Positions 18,131 through 25,846 of a stretch of DNA of 64,000 bases are shown here, in pieces (within the stretch, counting starts at the first letter, position 1; the number at the start of each line of letters is the position of its first letter). The notes under the pieces are model-generated. The model had not been told where the DNA came from and did no database searches. It saw only the letters and a list, made by a program, of their open reading frames with translations. The stretch is from Pseudomonas sp. (lineage in GTDB: Bacteria; Pseudomonadota; Gammaproteobacteria; Pseudomonadales; Pseudomonadaceae): NCBI RefSeq assembly GCF_030684895.1, contig NZ_JAUXXP010000054.1:62001-126000 (forward strand). Direction: 5' to 3'. The translations under genes were made by a program, and so were the position numbers.

Positions 18131-19585
18131 TCAATGGCGCCAGAATGCCCGAGTGACCAATACCAGTACGGTGAGAATTTCCAGGCGTCCGAGCAGCATG
18201 CCGATGGTCAGCAGCCATTTGGCGGCATCCGGCAGGCTGGAGAAATTACCCGCCGGGCCGATGATCGGACCCAGGCCTGGACCCACGTTACACACTGCGG
18301 TCGCCGCGCCGGTCAGCGCGGTTACCCAATCCAGGCCAAGCAAGGTCAGGCCGAGGGCAATCACGCCGATGGTGATGGTGAAGAAGAACGAAAAGGTGAT
18401 CAGCGAGCGGACAATTTCTTCATCGAGGTTATGGTTGTTGTACTGCTGCTTGATCACCGCACGCGGGTGCACCAGTTGCTGCAGGTTGGCCCGCAACAGC
18501 ACATAGGCCACCTGAAAGCGAAAGATCTTCAATCCGCCGGAAGTGGACCCCGAGCAGCCGCCGACAAAGGTCAGGTAGAAGAACAGCAGCACGGCGAAAC
18601 TGCCCCAGGTGGTGTAGTCGCCCAGTGCATAGCCGGTGGTGGTGACCACTGAGGTGACATTCACCGCGACGATGCGAAACGCATCCAGCCAACTGTTATC
18701 CGAGTGCAGCCACAGCCAGGTGCCGAACACCAGCCAGGTGGCCAGCAGAAAGCCAATAAAACCGCGTACCTGGTGGTCCTTGTAAAGCGCTTTGCGGTTA
18801 CCGCGCAGGGTGGCGACATACAGGGTAAAGGGCAGGCCGCCGAAGATCATCAGTATCACCGCGACCCAGTGCACGGCTGGCTGGTTCCAGTTGGCCAGGG
18901 ATGAGTCCGAGGTCGAGTAGCCGCCGGTGGAGATCGAGGTCATCGCATGGTTGATTGCATCGAAGGGCGTCATGCCGGCGAGCCAGTAGCCAAGAAAGCC
19001 GCTAAGGGTCAGGCCCAGGTAGATAAACAGGATGTATTTGGCCGCCATATGCGAGCGTGGCATGACCTTCTCGCCCCAGTCGGAGGATTCGGTCTGGAAC
19101 AGGCGCATGCCGCCGACGCGCAGCAGCGGCAGAATCGCCACCGCCATGCCGATAAAGCCGATGCCGCCCAGCCATTGCAGCATCGAGCGCCAGATCAGCA
19201 GGCCAGGGGAGGCGTGGTCCAGGCCCGATAGCACGGTTGAGCCGGTGGTGGTAACGCCGGACATGGTCTCGAAGAAGGCGTCGGTGTAGCTGATGTGGTG
19301 AATCAGCACCATCGGCAGGGCGGCGAAGATGCACACCACCAGCCAACTGCCGGTGGTCAGCAGGTACATGTCGCGCGGGCGCAGCTGCGCGTCCTTGGGT
19401 CGTCCGGGAATGACCATGGCAATACCCGCAGCGGCGGTCACCAGGCTGGACCAGAGAAAGGCGTTGAGGTCGTCGGTGCGCGAATACAGCAGCAGCGTCA
19501 GCATGGGGATCAACATGCTGGCGGCCAGGGTGATCAGGAAGATGCCGAGAATAAAAGCAATGATGCGCAGTGTCGGCAATGACAT
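18131..19585 (-). CDS. trkH: TrkH family potassium uptake protein, copy 2
   Basis: A 484-residue paralogue of the preceding gene, lying 72 bp upstream of it in the same direction. Pore loops are SGVTTTGSTVLSG, TSISTGGYSTSD, TTTGYALGDY and ATAVCNVGPGLG, close to the canonical TrkH filter. The open frame reaches 20134, but that extension crosses the ykgJ-type gene on the other strand. The ATG at 19585 gives MSLPTLRIIAF, matching copy 1 (MAWPTLRIIAF). It is divergent from the YkgJ gene. Being canonical, it is the better candidate for the ancestral transporter. Confidence 0.93.
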   Translation of the reverse strand: MSLPTLRIIAFILGIFLITLAASMLIPMLTLLLYSRTDDLNAFLWSSLVTAAAGIAMVIPGRPKDAQLRPRDMYLLTTGSWLVVCIFAALPMVLIHHISYTDAFFETMSGVTTTGSTVLSGLDHASPGLLIWRSMLQWLGGIGFIGMAVAILPLLRVGGMRLFQTESSDWGEKVMPRSHMAAKYILFIYLGLTLSGFLGYWLAGMTPFDAINHAMTSISTGGYSTSDSSLANWNQPAVHWVAVILMIFGGLPFTLYVATLRGNRKALYKDHQVRGFIGFLLATWLVFGTWLWLHSDNSWLDAFRIVAVNVTSVVTTTGYALGDYTTWGSFAVLLFFYLTFVGGCSGSTSGGLKIFRFQVAYVLLRANLQQLVHPRAVIKQQYNNHNLDEEIVRSLITFSFFFTITIGVIALGLTLLGLDWVTALTGAATAVCNVGPGLGPIIGPAGNFSSLPDAAKWLLTIGMLLGRLEILTVLVLVTRAFWRH

Positions 19586-19634
19586 GGATTCGGCTCGGGC
19601 TCTGGGACAAAGGGGCGTCATTCTACGCGTGCTG

Positions 19635-19667
19635 CAGCCACTGTACAGCCACTGTCCAGCCGCCGTA
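19635..19667. repeat. Three tandem 11-bp direct repeats in the trkH2/ykgJ divergent promoter region
   Basis: CAGCCACTGTA, CAGCCACTGTC and CAGCCGCCGTA follow one another without gaps. The first two differ at one base and the third at four positions. The one-helical-turn period between two divergent genes is suggestive of stacked protein binding, but no known motif is matched. Confidence 0.5.
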
Positions 19668-19748
19668 ATGCGTGCTTTACAAGCGCTTGGCGCAGCATAG
19701 AATAGCCGCCTGGTGCCGGCCCTTACCGGTTTCTGAGCCCGCCAAATC

Positions 19749-20120
19749 ATGTCTGATAGCAATCCTTGTCTAAGCTGTGGCGCCTGCTGCGCGCATTTTC
19801 GTGTGTCATTTTTCTGGGGTGAGTGCCAATCGGCGGGTGGTGTGGTGCCCGATGATCGGGTGGTGCTAATCACCCCGCACCGGGTCGCCATGCGCGGCAC
19901 GGAGCACAAACCCACACGCTGCACGGCCCTGCTCGGTGAAGTCGGCCAGGGTGTGCGTTGCACCTTATATGAGCAGCGCTCCAGCACTTGCCGCGAGTTC
20001 GAAGCCTCCTGGGTCAACGGCGAGCACAACCCGCATTGCGATGCGGCGCGCAGCGCACACGGCTTGCCGCCGTTGATGCCGCCGGTATTGCCGAGCATTT
20101 CGCCAGAACGGGTGGCTTGA
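19749..20120 (+). CDS. YkgJ family cysteine cluster protein
   Basis: A 123-residue protein of the YkgJ (Fe-S/zinc Cys-cluster) family. The N-terminal CLSCGACC motif (residues 8-15) and later Cys residues (TRCTAL, VRCTLYEQRSSTCREFEAS) form the family cluster. A conserved ITPHRVAMRGT segment lies between. The function is unknown; metal binding is inferred from the cysteines. There is no strong ribosome site (GAGCC at about 14 nt), so translation may be modest. Confidence 0.88.
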   Translation: MSDSNPCLSCGACCAHFRVSFFWGECQSAGGVVPDDRVVLITPHRVAMRGTEHKPTRCTALLGEVGQGVRCTLYEQRSSTCREFEASWVNGEHNPHCDAARSAHGLPPLMPPVLPSISPERVA

Positions 20121-20194
20121 GAAACGCTACGCATTGCCCGTCAGCGGCGCTCAGGCACTAGAATGGCCACCTGTTTCAATTGCCGAGGTGGCTG

Positions 20195-20761
20195 ATGGAC
20201 GCTCTTGATGCGTTGCTAAACCGTGTTTCCGCGCCGCGCCTGACTGCGCCGGCTCCTGATGCTGCGCAGCGTGAGCTGTTGTTTCGCGCGGCCTTGCGTG
20301 CGCCTGACCATGGCCAGCTGCGGCCCTGGCGTTTTCTTACCGTTGAAGGCGATGCGCTGACGCAGCTGGGTGAGCTGTTCGCCAGCGTACTGCCCGCCGA
20401 TGCCAGCCCCGAAGCCTTGACCAAGGCGCGCGCCATGCCGCTGCGGGCGCCGTTGCTGGTGGTGGTGATTGCCCGTGTACAGGCCAGCCCGAAAGTACCG
20501 GCGCAGGAGCAGGTGTTGGCCGCTGGCTGCGCCGCCCACGGCATTCTCCTGGCTGCCCACGCGCAAGGCATTGGTGCGGTCTGGCGCACTGGTGATATGG
20601 CCTACAACCCGCAGGTTGCCGCCGGCTTGGGCCTGAGCGCGGATGAGCAGGTGATTGCCTACCTCTACCTTGGCACCCCAGAGCGTGAATTGCGCGCGGT
20701 GCCGCAGGTGCAGGTCGGTGACTTTGTCAGGGCTTGGCCTGCGCCTGATTCGGCGGAGTAA
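20195..20761 (+). CDS. Nitroreductase family protein, YdjA-like
   Basis: A 188-residue FMN-dependent nitroreductase-fold protein close in length and pattern to E. coli YdjA (183). RAALRAPDHGQLRPWRFL is the FMN-phosphate region, and AAGCAAHGILLAAHAQGIGAVWRTG is the second cofactor segment. The in vivo substrate is unknown. The ATG at 20195 follows GAGG by 6 nt, better than the upstream TTG at 20180. Its last 35 bp overlap the end of cpxA on the opposite strand. Confidence 0.88.
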   Translation: MDALDALLNRVSAPRLTAPAPDAAQRELLFRAALRAPDHGQLRPWRFLTVEGDALTQLGELFASVLPADASPEALTKARAMPLRAPLLVVVIARVQASPKVPAQEQVLAAGCAAHGILLAAHAQGIGAVWRTGDMAYNPQVAAGLGLSADEQVIAYLYLGTPERELRAVPQVQVGDFVRAWPAPDSAE

Positions 20762-22070
20762 GCGGCAGGCGCAGGGTGGCGACAAAGCCGCCTTGCGCAT
20801 GATTGCTCAGCTCCAGCTGGCCGCCATGCCGCTCGGTGGCACGGCGGGCAATGGCCAAGCCCAGGCCGTGACCGCTGCTGGTCTGCCCGGGGGCGCGGTA
20901 GAAGGGTTCGCCAAGGCGTGCCAGCAGCTCAGGCGCAACGCCTGGGCCGTGGTCACGCACACTTAGGCATAGCTGCTCGGCGTCTGTCCTGGCCGTCAGC
21001 TCGATGGCCTGGCCAGCCGGGTTGAAACGCAGGGCGTTGCGCAGCAGGTTATCCAGCGCGCGTTGCAGCATGTCCGGCCAGCCGTTGAACTGCAGGTCGC
21101 TTTGCAGCTGAATCATGAGCTGTTGCTCCGGCGCGTCCAGGCGCGCGTCATCCTGCAACTTGTGCAGCAGCTCGCCGAGGTTGATCGGCTGCGCCGCGCC
21201 CGGCTCTGCATCGAGGCGGGCGAGGGCGAGGATTTCACTGATCAGCGCCTCCAGGCGGTCGCACTCCTGGCTCAAGCGCGGCCAGTATTTTTCCCGTTCG
21301 GCAGCATCGGCGCGCTCGGTCAGCGCCAGGGCGATACGCAGGCGCGCCAGCGGGGAACGCAGTTCATGGGACACATCGCGCAGCAACTGGCGCTGGCTGC
21401 TGATCAGGCCCTGCACACGCTCGCCCATGCGGTTGAAATCAGCCGCCAGCACGCCGAGTTCATCACGCCGTTCGGCCAATTTGGCCAGGCTGTTCTGTTG
21501 ATAGGCGGTTTGCCCTAGGTCATGCACGGCGCCGCGTAGGCGATTCAGCGGACGGGTGATGGACAGCGTCAGCCAGAGGCTGAACAGGGTCAGTACCAGC
21601 ATGGCGATACCCAATGCGCTCAGCGGCCAGAGCAGGCTTTCGCGCTGCCAGGCAGCGACCTCGGGGTTCGGAATGCGGTAGATAAACAAGTAGGTTTCGC
21701 CGCTGTGCGGGCTGGTGTAATCGACACTCAGGCGGCGCCAGGGCAGGCGTTTTTCATTGCGATGACGGGCCTCAAAGGCCGCTGCGCGGGGCGGGAAGGT
21801 GCCTTTGACCACGGCTTGGCCACTGTCATCAAGCACCTGTACGTCAATACGGAACTCGCGTTTTCGATTTTCCAGGAGGTCTTGGGCGGCACGTGGGCCT
21901 TGTTGTTCGTAACGCTGGGTCCACGCCTGGGCAAGGTTTTCCATGCCGGGATGCTGGCTGAGCAACCAGGCGTCCTGATTGAGCATGCGCCCAAGCAGCA
22001 TGGACAGCCCGGCAACCAGGGCAATAGCCAGCCAGAAGCTGGCAAAGATGCGCCAGAACAGTGACCGCAC
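20727..22070 (-). CDS. cpxA: Sensor histidine kinase CpxA
   Basis: A 447-residue envelope-stress sensor kinase. An N-terminal span (residues 7-27) is followed by a periplasmic sensor region, a second span (about 146-168) and a HAMP domain starting at TLSITRPLNRL. The H-box is LLRDVSHELRSPLARLRIAL, the N-box DNLLRNALRF and the ATP-lid SSGHGLGLAIARR. Order cpxR, spy-like, cpxA matches P. aeruginosa PA3204-PA3206. It is separated from the spy-like gene by 89 bp holding a perfect 15-bp hairpin, which could lower its expression relative to the upstream genes. Confidence 0.92.
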   Translation of the reverse strand: MRSLFWRIFASFWLAIALVAGLSMLLGRMLNQDAWLLSQHPGMENLAQAWTQRYEQQGPRAAQDLLENRKREFRIDVQVLDDSGQAVVKGTFPPRAAAFEARHRNEKRLPWRRLSVDYTSPHSGETYLFIYRIPNPEVAAWQRESLLWPLSALGIAMLVLTLFSLWLTLSITRPLNRLRGAVHDLGQTAYQQNSLAKLAERRDELGVLAADFNRMGERVQGLISSQRQLLRDVSHELRSPLARLRIALALTERADAAEREKYWPRLSQECDRLEALISEILALARLDAEPGAAQPINLGELLHKLQDDARLDAPEQQLMIQLQSDLQFNGWPDMLQRALDNLLRNALRFNPAGQAIELTARTDAEQLCLSVRDHGPGVAPELLARLGEPFYRAPGQTSSGHGLGLAIARRATERHGGQLELSNHAQGGFVATLRLPLTPPNQAQAKP

Positions 22071-22107
22071 GGTGGCTCCTTTTGGTAACGGCTGCAGTGG
22101 AAATGCG

Positions 22108-22141
22108 TACGCCCATCAGGCTGCAAAGCCTGATGGGCGTA
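22108..22141 (-). other. Perfect 15-bp hairpin between the spy-like gene and cpxA
   Basis: TACGCCCATCAGGCT pairs perfectly with AGCCTGATGGGCGTA around a 4-base loop. On the transcribed strand the stem is followed by CGCATTTCC, so the U-run is poor. It may be a leaky terminator or a 3' stability element for the spy-like mRNA. Confidence 0.8.
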
Positions 22142-22159
22142 AAGGCAACAGTGCCTGAT

Positions 22160-22579
22160 TTAGTTCTTTTTCGCCTGCTCGGCTTGCCAGGCTTTGAATG
22201 CCTGACGTTCCGCGCGACGCTCTTGCATCTTCTTCTGGTGCTCGTCGAAGGCTTTCTGCTGCTCGGGCTTGAGCAGGGCGCGGATGGCGCTGTGCTGTTT
22301 GTCCTTGGCAGCTTGCAATTCGTCCTGCATGGCTTTCTGTTCAGCCGCCGGCAGCTTGTCCAGGTAGCGCTTGGTGATGTCATGGCGGCCTTTCATCTGC
22401 TCGCCCATCAGCTGACGGATTTCGCGGTGCTGCTCTTTGCTCAGATCGAGCTCTTTGAACATGCGCGAGCCATGTTCACCATGATGGCCGCCGCCGTGCC
22501 GTGGGCCGTCTTCCGGCATGGCCATAGCCAGGGTCGGCAGGGTCAGGGCGAGCAGTACTGCGGTAAGGGTCTTGCGCAT
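22160..22579 (-). CDS. Spy/CpxP-like periplasmic stress protein
   Basis: A 139-residue exported protein with a Sec signal peptide (MRKTLTAVLLALTLPTLAMA, cleavage near residue 20), a His-rich stretch (GPRHGGGHHGEHG) and an all-helical, highly charged body. LTxxQ-type motifs appear as LSKEQHREI and LKPEQQKAF. Spy/CpxP proteins are periplasmic chaperones, and CpxP inhibits CpxA. The His-rich stretch could bind metal. AAGGAG lies 9 nt before the ATG at 22579. The CpxR-like box upstream supports Cpx control. Confidence 0.87.
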   Translation of the reverse strand: MRKTLTAVLLALTLPTLAMAMPEDGPRHGGGHHGEHGSRMFKELDLSKEQHREIRQLMGEQMKGRHDITKRYLDKLPAAEQKAMQDELQAAKDKQHSAIRALLKPEQQKAFDEHQKKMQERRAERQAFKAWQAEQAKKN

Positions 22580-22660
22580 GGTGTGTCTCCTTGTCTGAAA
22601 CCGGTAAGCACCGGATGAGCCCAGTCTAGGGCGGTCAAGGTCAAGGGCCGTCAGGTCAAG

Positions 22661-22676
22661 GTAAAGCTTGGGTAAA
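22661..22676. promoter_or_regulatory. Predicted CpxR box upstream of the spy-like gene
   Basis: GTAAA-N6-GTAAA on the + strand, in the 130-bp gap between cpxR and the spy-like gene, about 82-97 nt before the latter's ATG. The E. coli CpxR consensus is GTAAA-N5-GTAAA, so spacing is one base longer. A GGTCAAG-type direct repeat lies next to it (22633-22660). Confidence 0.6.
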
Positions 22677-22709
22677 GAGCGCTGTGCGGCTGATTTACAC
22701 AGCGACTGC

Positions 22710-23387
22710 TCAGACGCTGTAGTAGTAGCCGCGGCTACGTAAGGCAAGAATGCGCTGGCGGCCATCGGCGTGTGGGCCGAGCTTTTTGCGCAGGTTGCTG
22801 ACGTGCATATCCAGGCTGCGGTCATACAGGGTCAGTTTGCGGCCGAGGGCCAGTTGTGCCAGTTCCTGTTTATCCACCGGCTCGCCAGGCTGTTGCAGCA
22901 GGGCTTCGAGGATGCGGCTTTCCGAGAGGGTCAGCAGCACTTCCTGTTCGCCCAGGGTCACGGTGCCGCGCGCCTGGCTGTAATGCAGGTCGCCGAGATC
23001 GAGCGGGCTGCTGGGCGTTGCCGGCAGGCTGCGGCGCAAGACGGCGCGCAGGCGTGCGGTGAGTTCACGGGGATCGCAGGGTTTGGCCAGGTAATCGTCG
23101 GCGCCCAACTCCAGGCCGAGAATCCGGTCCAACGGTTCGCCGCGCGCTGAAAGCATCAGCACCGGCAGTTCCGGGTGATCGCTGCGCAATTGCTTGAGCA
23201 GTTCCAGGCCGCTGCCGTCGGGCAGCATCACGTCCAGCACCACCGCATCTGGGCTGTGCTTGGCGAGGGCGTTGCGCGCGCTGAGGCCATCATGGCAGGC
23301 GCTGACCTGAAAGCCTTCTTGGCTCAGCCAACTGGTCAGCAGTTCGCAGAGTTCGACGTCGTCGTCGATTAACAGCAGATCACTCAT
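22710..23387 (-). CDS. cpxR: Response regulator CpxR (OmpR family)
   Basis: A 225-residue two-component regulator. The receiver domain has the acidic pair at Asp8-Asp10, the phospho-acceptor Asp52 (VVLDVMLPDGSG) and the conserved Lys in DDYLAKPCDP. The C-terminal winged helix includes TLYDRSLDMHVSNLRKKLG and ends LALRSRGYYYSV. In P. aeruginosa the homologue PA3204 activates mexAB-oprM and its own locus. Its ATG is 3 nt past the stop of the coiled-coil gene upstream, so both are in one transcript. Confidence 0.94.
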   Translation of the reverse strand: MSDLLLIDDDVELCELLTSWLSQEGFQVSACHDGLSARNALAKHSPDAVVLDVMLPDGSGLELLKQLRSDHPELPVLMLSARGEPLDRILGLELGADDYLAKPCDPRELTARLRAVLRRSLPATPSSPLDLGDLHYSQARGTVTLGEQEVLLTLSESRILEALLQQPGEPVDKQELAQLALGRKLTLYDRSLDMHVSNLRKKLGPHADGRQRILALRSRGYYYSV

Positions 23388-23390
23388 GGG

Positions 23391-23792
23391 TCAGTTGAGC
23401 CACTCGCTGCGCGAGCGACGACCACGGCGCAGCAGGGCGCCGATAATCACCCCGAGCAAACCGGCGCCGGCGCCCGTGGCAAACCACATCTGCTGTTCGC
23501 TGATCAGTGGCTGCGGTGCGCTGGCCTGGGCTTTTTTCAGCTGCTGTTTGAGGCGCTGGTTTTCCTGGCGCAGGCGCTGCAGTTGTACGGTGTCACGTTC
23601 GTTGCTGCTGTTTTGCAATTCAGCGCTAAGGGCTTCGCGCTGTTCTTCGCTGAGCGCCAGGCGCTGCTCCAGTTCATCGATCTGCGTCTGCGCCGAGGTG
23701 GCCTGCGTCAATGGCAGCGGCGGGCTTTCCTCGGCCTGGGTGACGGCCGGCAAGCACAGGGTCAAGAGCAGAAACAGCGGGCCTGGACGCAT
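23391..23792 (-). CDS. Signal-peptide, coiled-coil, C-terminal membrane-anchored protein
   Basis: A 133-residue protein of unknown function. It has a signal peptide (residues 1-20), a long coiled coil (about 33-92, Leu/Gln/Glu rich), one C-terminal span (WFATGAGAGLLGVIIGALL) and a basic tail (RRGRRSRSEW). This is the layout of the C-terminal half of YgiM/TIGR04211 proteins without the SH3 domain; that likeness is inferred. AGGAG precedes the ATG. It is the first gene of the cpxR operon and lies 3 nt from cpxR, so a link to envelope stress is likely. Confidence 0.78.
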   Translation of the reverse strand: MRPGPLFLLLTLCLPAVTQAEESPPLPLTQATSAQTQIDELEQRLALSEEQREALSAELQNSSNERDTVQLQRLRQENQRLKQQLKKAQASAPQPLISEQQMWFATGAGAGLLGVIIGALLRRGRRSRSEWLN

Positions 23793-23845
23793 CGGAACTC
23801 CTATCTTTGTAATTGTTGTTATGGGTTATTCAGCGAGGGATTGGC

Positions 23846-24145
23846 TCAAGGCAAGACCAGTTTGAAAGGTTTTACCAGCACCGAGGCATACACCCCGGCG
23901 GCGCGGTAAGGGTCGGCATCGGCCCATTGTTGTGCGGCCAGTAGCGATTCGAACTCGGCGACGATCAGGCTGCCGGAAAAGCCCGCTGGACCTGGGTCAT
24001 TGCTGTCGACGGCCGGGTGCGGGCCGGCGAGGATCAAGCGGCCTTCAGTTTTCAGTTGCTCCAGGCGTGCAAGGTGCGCCGGGCGGGCATTCAGACGGCT
24101 TTCCAGGGAGTTCTGCACATCGGTGGCAATGATCGCGTAGAGCAT
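23846..24145 (-). CDS. yciI: YciI family protein
   Basis: A 99-residue YciI-like protein of ferredoxin-like fold: [35 protein letters not shown] and [19 protein letters not shown]. The conserved His (PAHLARL) and Asp (DADPY) of the family are present. The function is unknown; related domains act as dehydrochlorinases or ligand binders. The ATG at 24145 follows AAGGA; the longer open frame to 24949 is antisense to rnm. It is divergent from rnm. Confidence 0.9.
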   Translation of the reverse strand: MLYAIIATDVQNSLESRLNARPAHLARLEQLKTEGRLILAGPHPAVDSNDPGPAGFSGSLIVAEFESLLAAQQWADADPYRAAGVYASVLVKPFKLVLP

Positions 24146-24295
24146 TTCAATCCTTAATAAGGTCGTCGGCGCAGGCCGCTGCCAGGGGAGAAAAGCAGCC
24201 TGTTCAGGCAAAGTCGAGGAAATATTGGCGCAAGCCAGCAAGAATCCACATCTGGCGGCATAATAACAAACATAAATGACTCGGAAAGCGCCCTT

Positions 24296-25159
24296 ATGGA
24301 TGTTGATTTGCATTGCCACAGCACCGCTTCTGATGGCGCCCTTGCGCCAGCTGTGGTGGTGGCGCGGGCGTTTGAGCGCGGTGTGCGTGTGCTGGCGCTG
24401 ACCGATCACGACACCCTCGATGGCCTCGACGAGGCTGGCGCCGCAGCGCAGGCGCTGGGCATGCAACTGGTCAATGGCGTCGAACTGTCCTGCACCTGGG
24501 GTGGTGCGACTATTCACGTCTTGGGCTATGCCTTCAACCGCGATGCACCGGCCTTGCAGCAGGCGATTGCTGAACTGCACGAGGGCCGCTGGCTGCGCGC
24601 CGCGGAAATCAGCAAACGCCTGGAAGCTAAAGGTATGCCGGGCGCTTTGGAAGGCGCGCGGGCCATGCAGCAGGAATTGGGCGACAGCGGCAATGCCCCG
24701 GCGCGCCCGCACTTTGCCGACTTTCTGGTGCGCAGCGGTTATGTCAAAGACCGCGCCGAAGCGTTTCGCAAGTGGCTGGGCTCGGGCAAGTTGGGTGATG
24801 TCAAACAGCACTGGCCAGAGTTGGCTCAGGCAGTGGATACCCTGCGCCGCGCGGGTGCCTGGGTCAGTCTGGCGCATCCCTGGCAGTACGACTTTACTCG
24901 CAGTAAACGACGCAAGTTGATTGCCGATTTTGTCGGTGCTGGCGGGCATTCACTGGAAGTAGTCAACGGTATGCAGCCAGCCGAACAGGTTGGCAGTCTG
25001 GCGATTCTGGCGAGGGAGTTCGGCATGTTTGTCACCGCAGGCAGTGATTTCCACGCGCCAGGCCAGTGGTCTGAGCTGGGCGTCTATCGTCCGGTGCCCG
25101 AGGATCTACCGCCCCTGTGGGCACGGTTTCAACATGTCCAGCAGCCTACTGCAATTTGA
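24296..25159 (+). CDS. rnm: PHP-domain 5'-3' exoribonuclease / 3',5'-nucleotide phosphatase (Rnm, YciV/TrpH)
   Basis: A 287-residue PHP phosphoesterase with the metal motifs [33 protein letters not shown] and GSDFHAPG. Homologues hydrolyse 3',5'-nucleoside bisphosphates and trim the 5' ends of rRNAs and short RNAs. It heads the rnm-yciO-trpS-scpA-scpB run, with the yciO start just 13 nt after its stop. The intergenic space to divergent yciI is 150 bp and holds the likely promoters. Confidence 0.93.
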   Translation: MDVDLHCHSTASDGALAPAVVVARAFERGVRVLALTDHDTLDGLDEAGAAAQALGMQLVNGVELSCTWGGATIHVLGYAFNRDAPALQQAIAELHEGRWLRAAEISKRLEAKGMPGALEGARAMQQELGDSGNAPARPHFADFLVRSGYVKDRAEAFRKWLGSGKLGDVKQHWPELAQAVDTLRRAGAWVSLAHPWQYDFTRSKRRKLIADFVGAGGHSLEVVNGMQPAEQVGSLAILAREFGMFVTAGSDFHAPGQWSELGVYRPVPEDLPPLWARFQHVQQPTAI

Positions 25160-25172
25160 CCAGGAACCGAGC

Positions 25173-25802
25173 GTGAGCCAATTCTTCCAGATTCATCCGG
25201 AAAACCCGCAAGCGCGCCTGATCAAACAGGCCGTGGAGATTATCCGCAACGGTGGGGTGGTGATCTATCCGACCGATTCCTCCTATGCCGTCGGCTGCCA
25301 CATCGGCGACAAGAACGCGGTGGAGCGCATCCGCCGCCTGCGTCAGCTGGACGATAAACACAATTTCACCCTGGTATGCCGCGACCTGTCGCAGCTCAGC
25401 ACCTTTGCCAAGGTCGATACCGCCGCCTTCCGCCTGCTTAAGAGTCATACCCCGGGGCCTTACACCTTTATCCTCAACGCCACCCGTGAAGTGCCGCGCA
25501 TGCTGCTGCATGCCAAGCGCCGCACCATCGGTCTGCGTGTGCCCAGCCATCCGATTGCCATGGCCTTGCTGGCCGAGCTGGATGAGCCGTTGATGAGCGT
25601 GACCTTGATTCTGCCGGGTGACACGCTGCCGATGAGCGACCCTTACGAGATGCGTCAGATCCTTGAACATCAGGTCGATTTGATCATCGATGGCGGTTTT
25701 GGCGGGCTGGAAGCCTCCACCGTGGTCAGCCTGCTTAACGATGAGCCCGAGGTGTTCCGAGTGGGTTGCGGTGATCCGTCGCCTTTTACGAATGACATCT
25801 GA
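25173..25802 (+). CDS. yciO: YciO, Sua5/YrdC/YciO-family threonylcarbamoyladenylate synthase-like protein
   Basis: A 209-residue protein of the Sua5/YciO/YrdC fold: KQAVEIIRNGGVVIYPTDSSYAVGC, the basic KHNFTLVCRD and KRRTIGLRVPSHP. The GTG at 25173 gives MSQFFQIHPENPQ, matching the E. coli YciO N-terminus, and AGGAA lies 6 nt before it. YciO is a paralogue of TsaC whose role in threonylcarbamoyl-tRNA formation is less certain. A longer frame from an ATG at 25134 overlaps rnm and is not preferred. Confidence 0.92.
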   Translation: MSQFFQIHPENPQARLIKQAVEIIRNGGVVIYPTDSSYAVGCHIGDKNAVERIRRLRQLDDKHNFTLVCRDLSQLSTFAKVDTAAFRLLKSHTPGPYTFILNATREVPRMLLHAKRRTIGLRVPSHPIAMALLAELDEPLMSVTLILPGDTLPMSDPYEMRQILEHQVDLIIDGGFGGLEASTVVSLLNDEPEVFRVGCGDPSPFTNDI

Positions 25803-25846
25803 TCCTGGCTATAATCGTTTTCCTTTGAGTTTTCAGGTAATCCGTT

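Noticed and set aside
18131..20134. A 667-residue TrkH copy 2
   Set aside because: The extra 183 residues cross the ykgJ gene antisense; the start at 19585 aligns with TrkH copy 1.
24146..24295. Septation-protein gene (yciC/ispA type) expected between yciI and rnm
   Set aside because: The 150-bp gap is too short for it and shows no remnant. I recall such a gene in P. aeruginosa, but absence here may be ordinary variation, so it is not listed as a finding.
23846..24949. A 367-residue YciI fusion
   Set aside because: The extension is antisense to rnm; the 99-residue form is the family size and has its own ribosome site.
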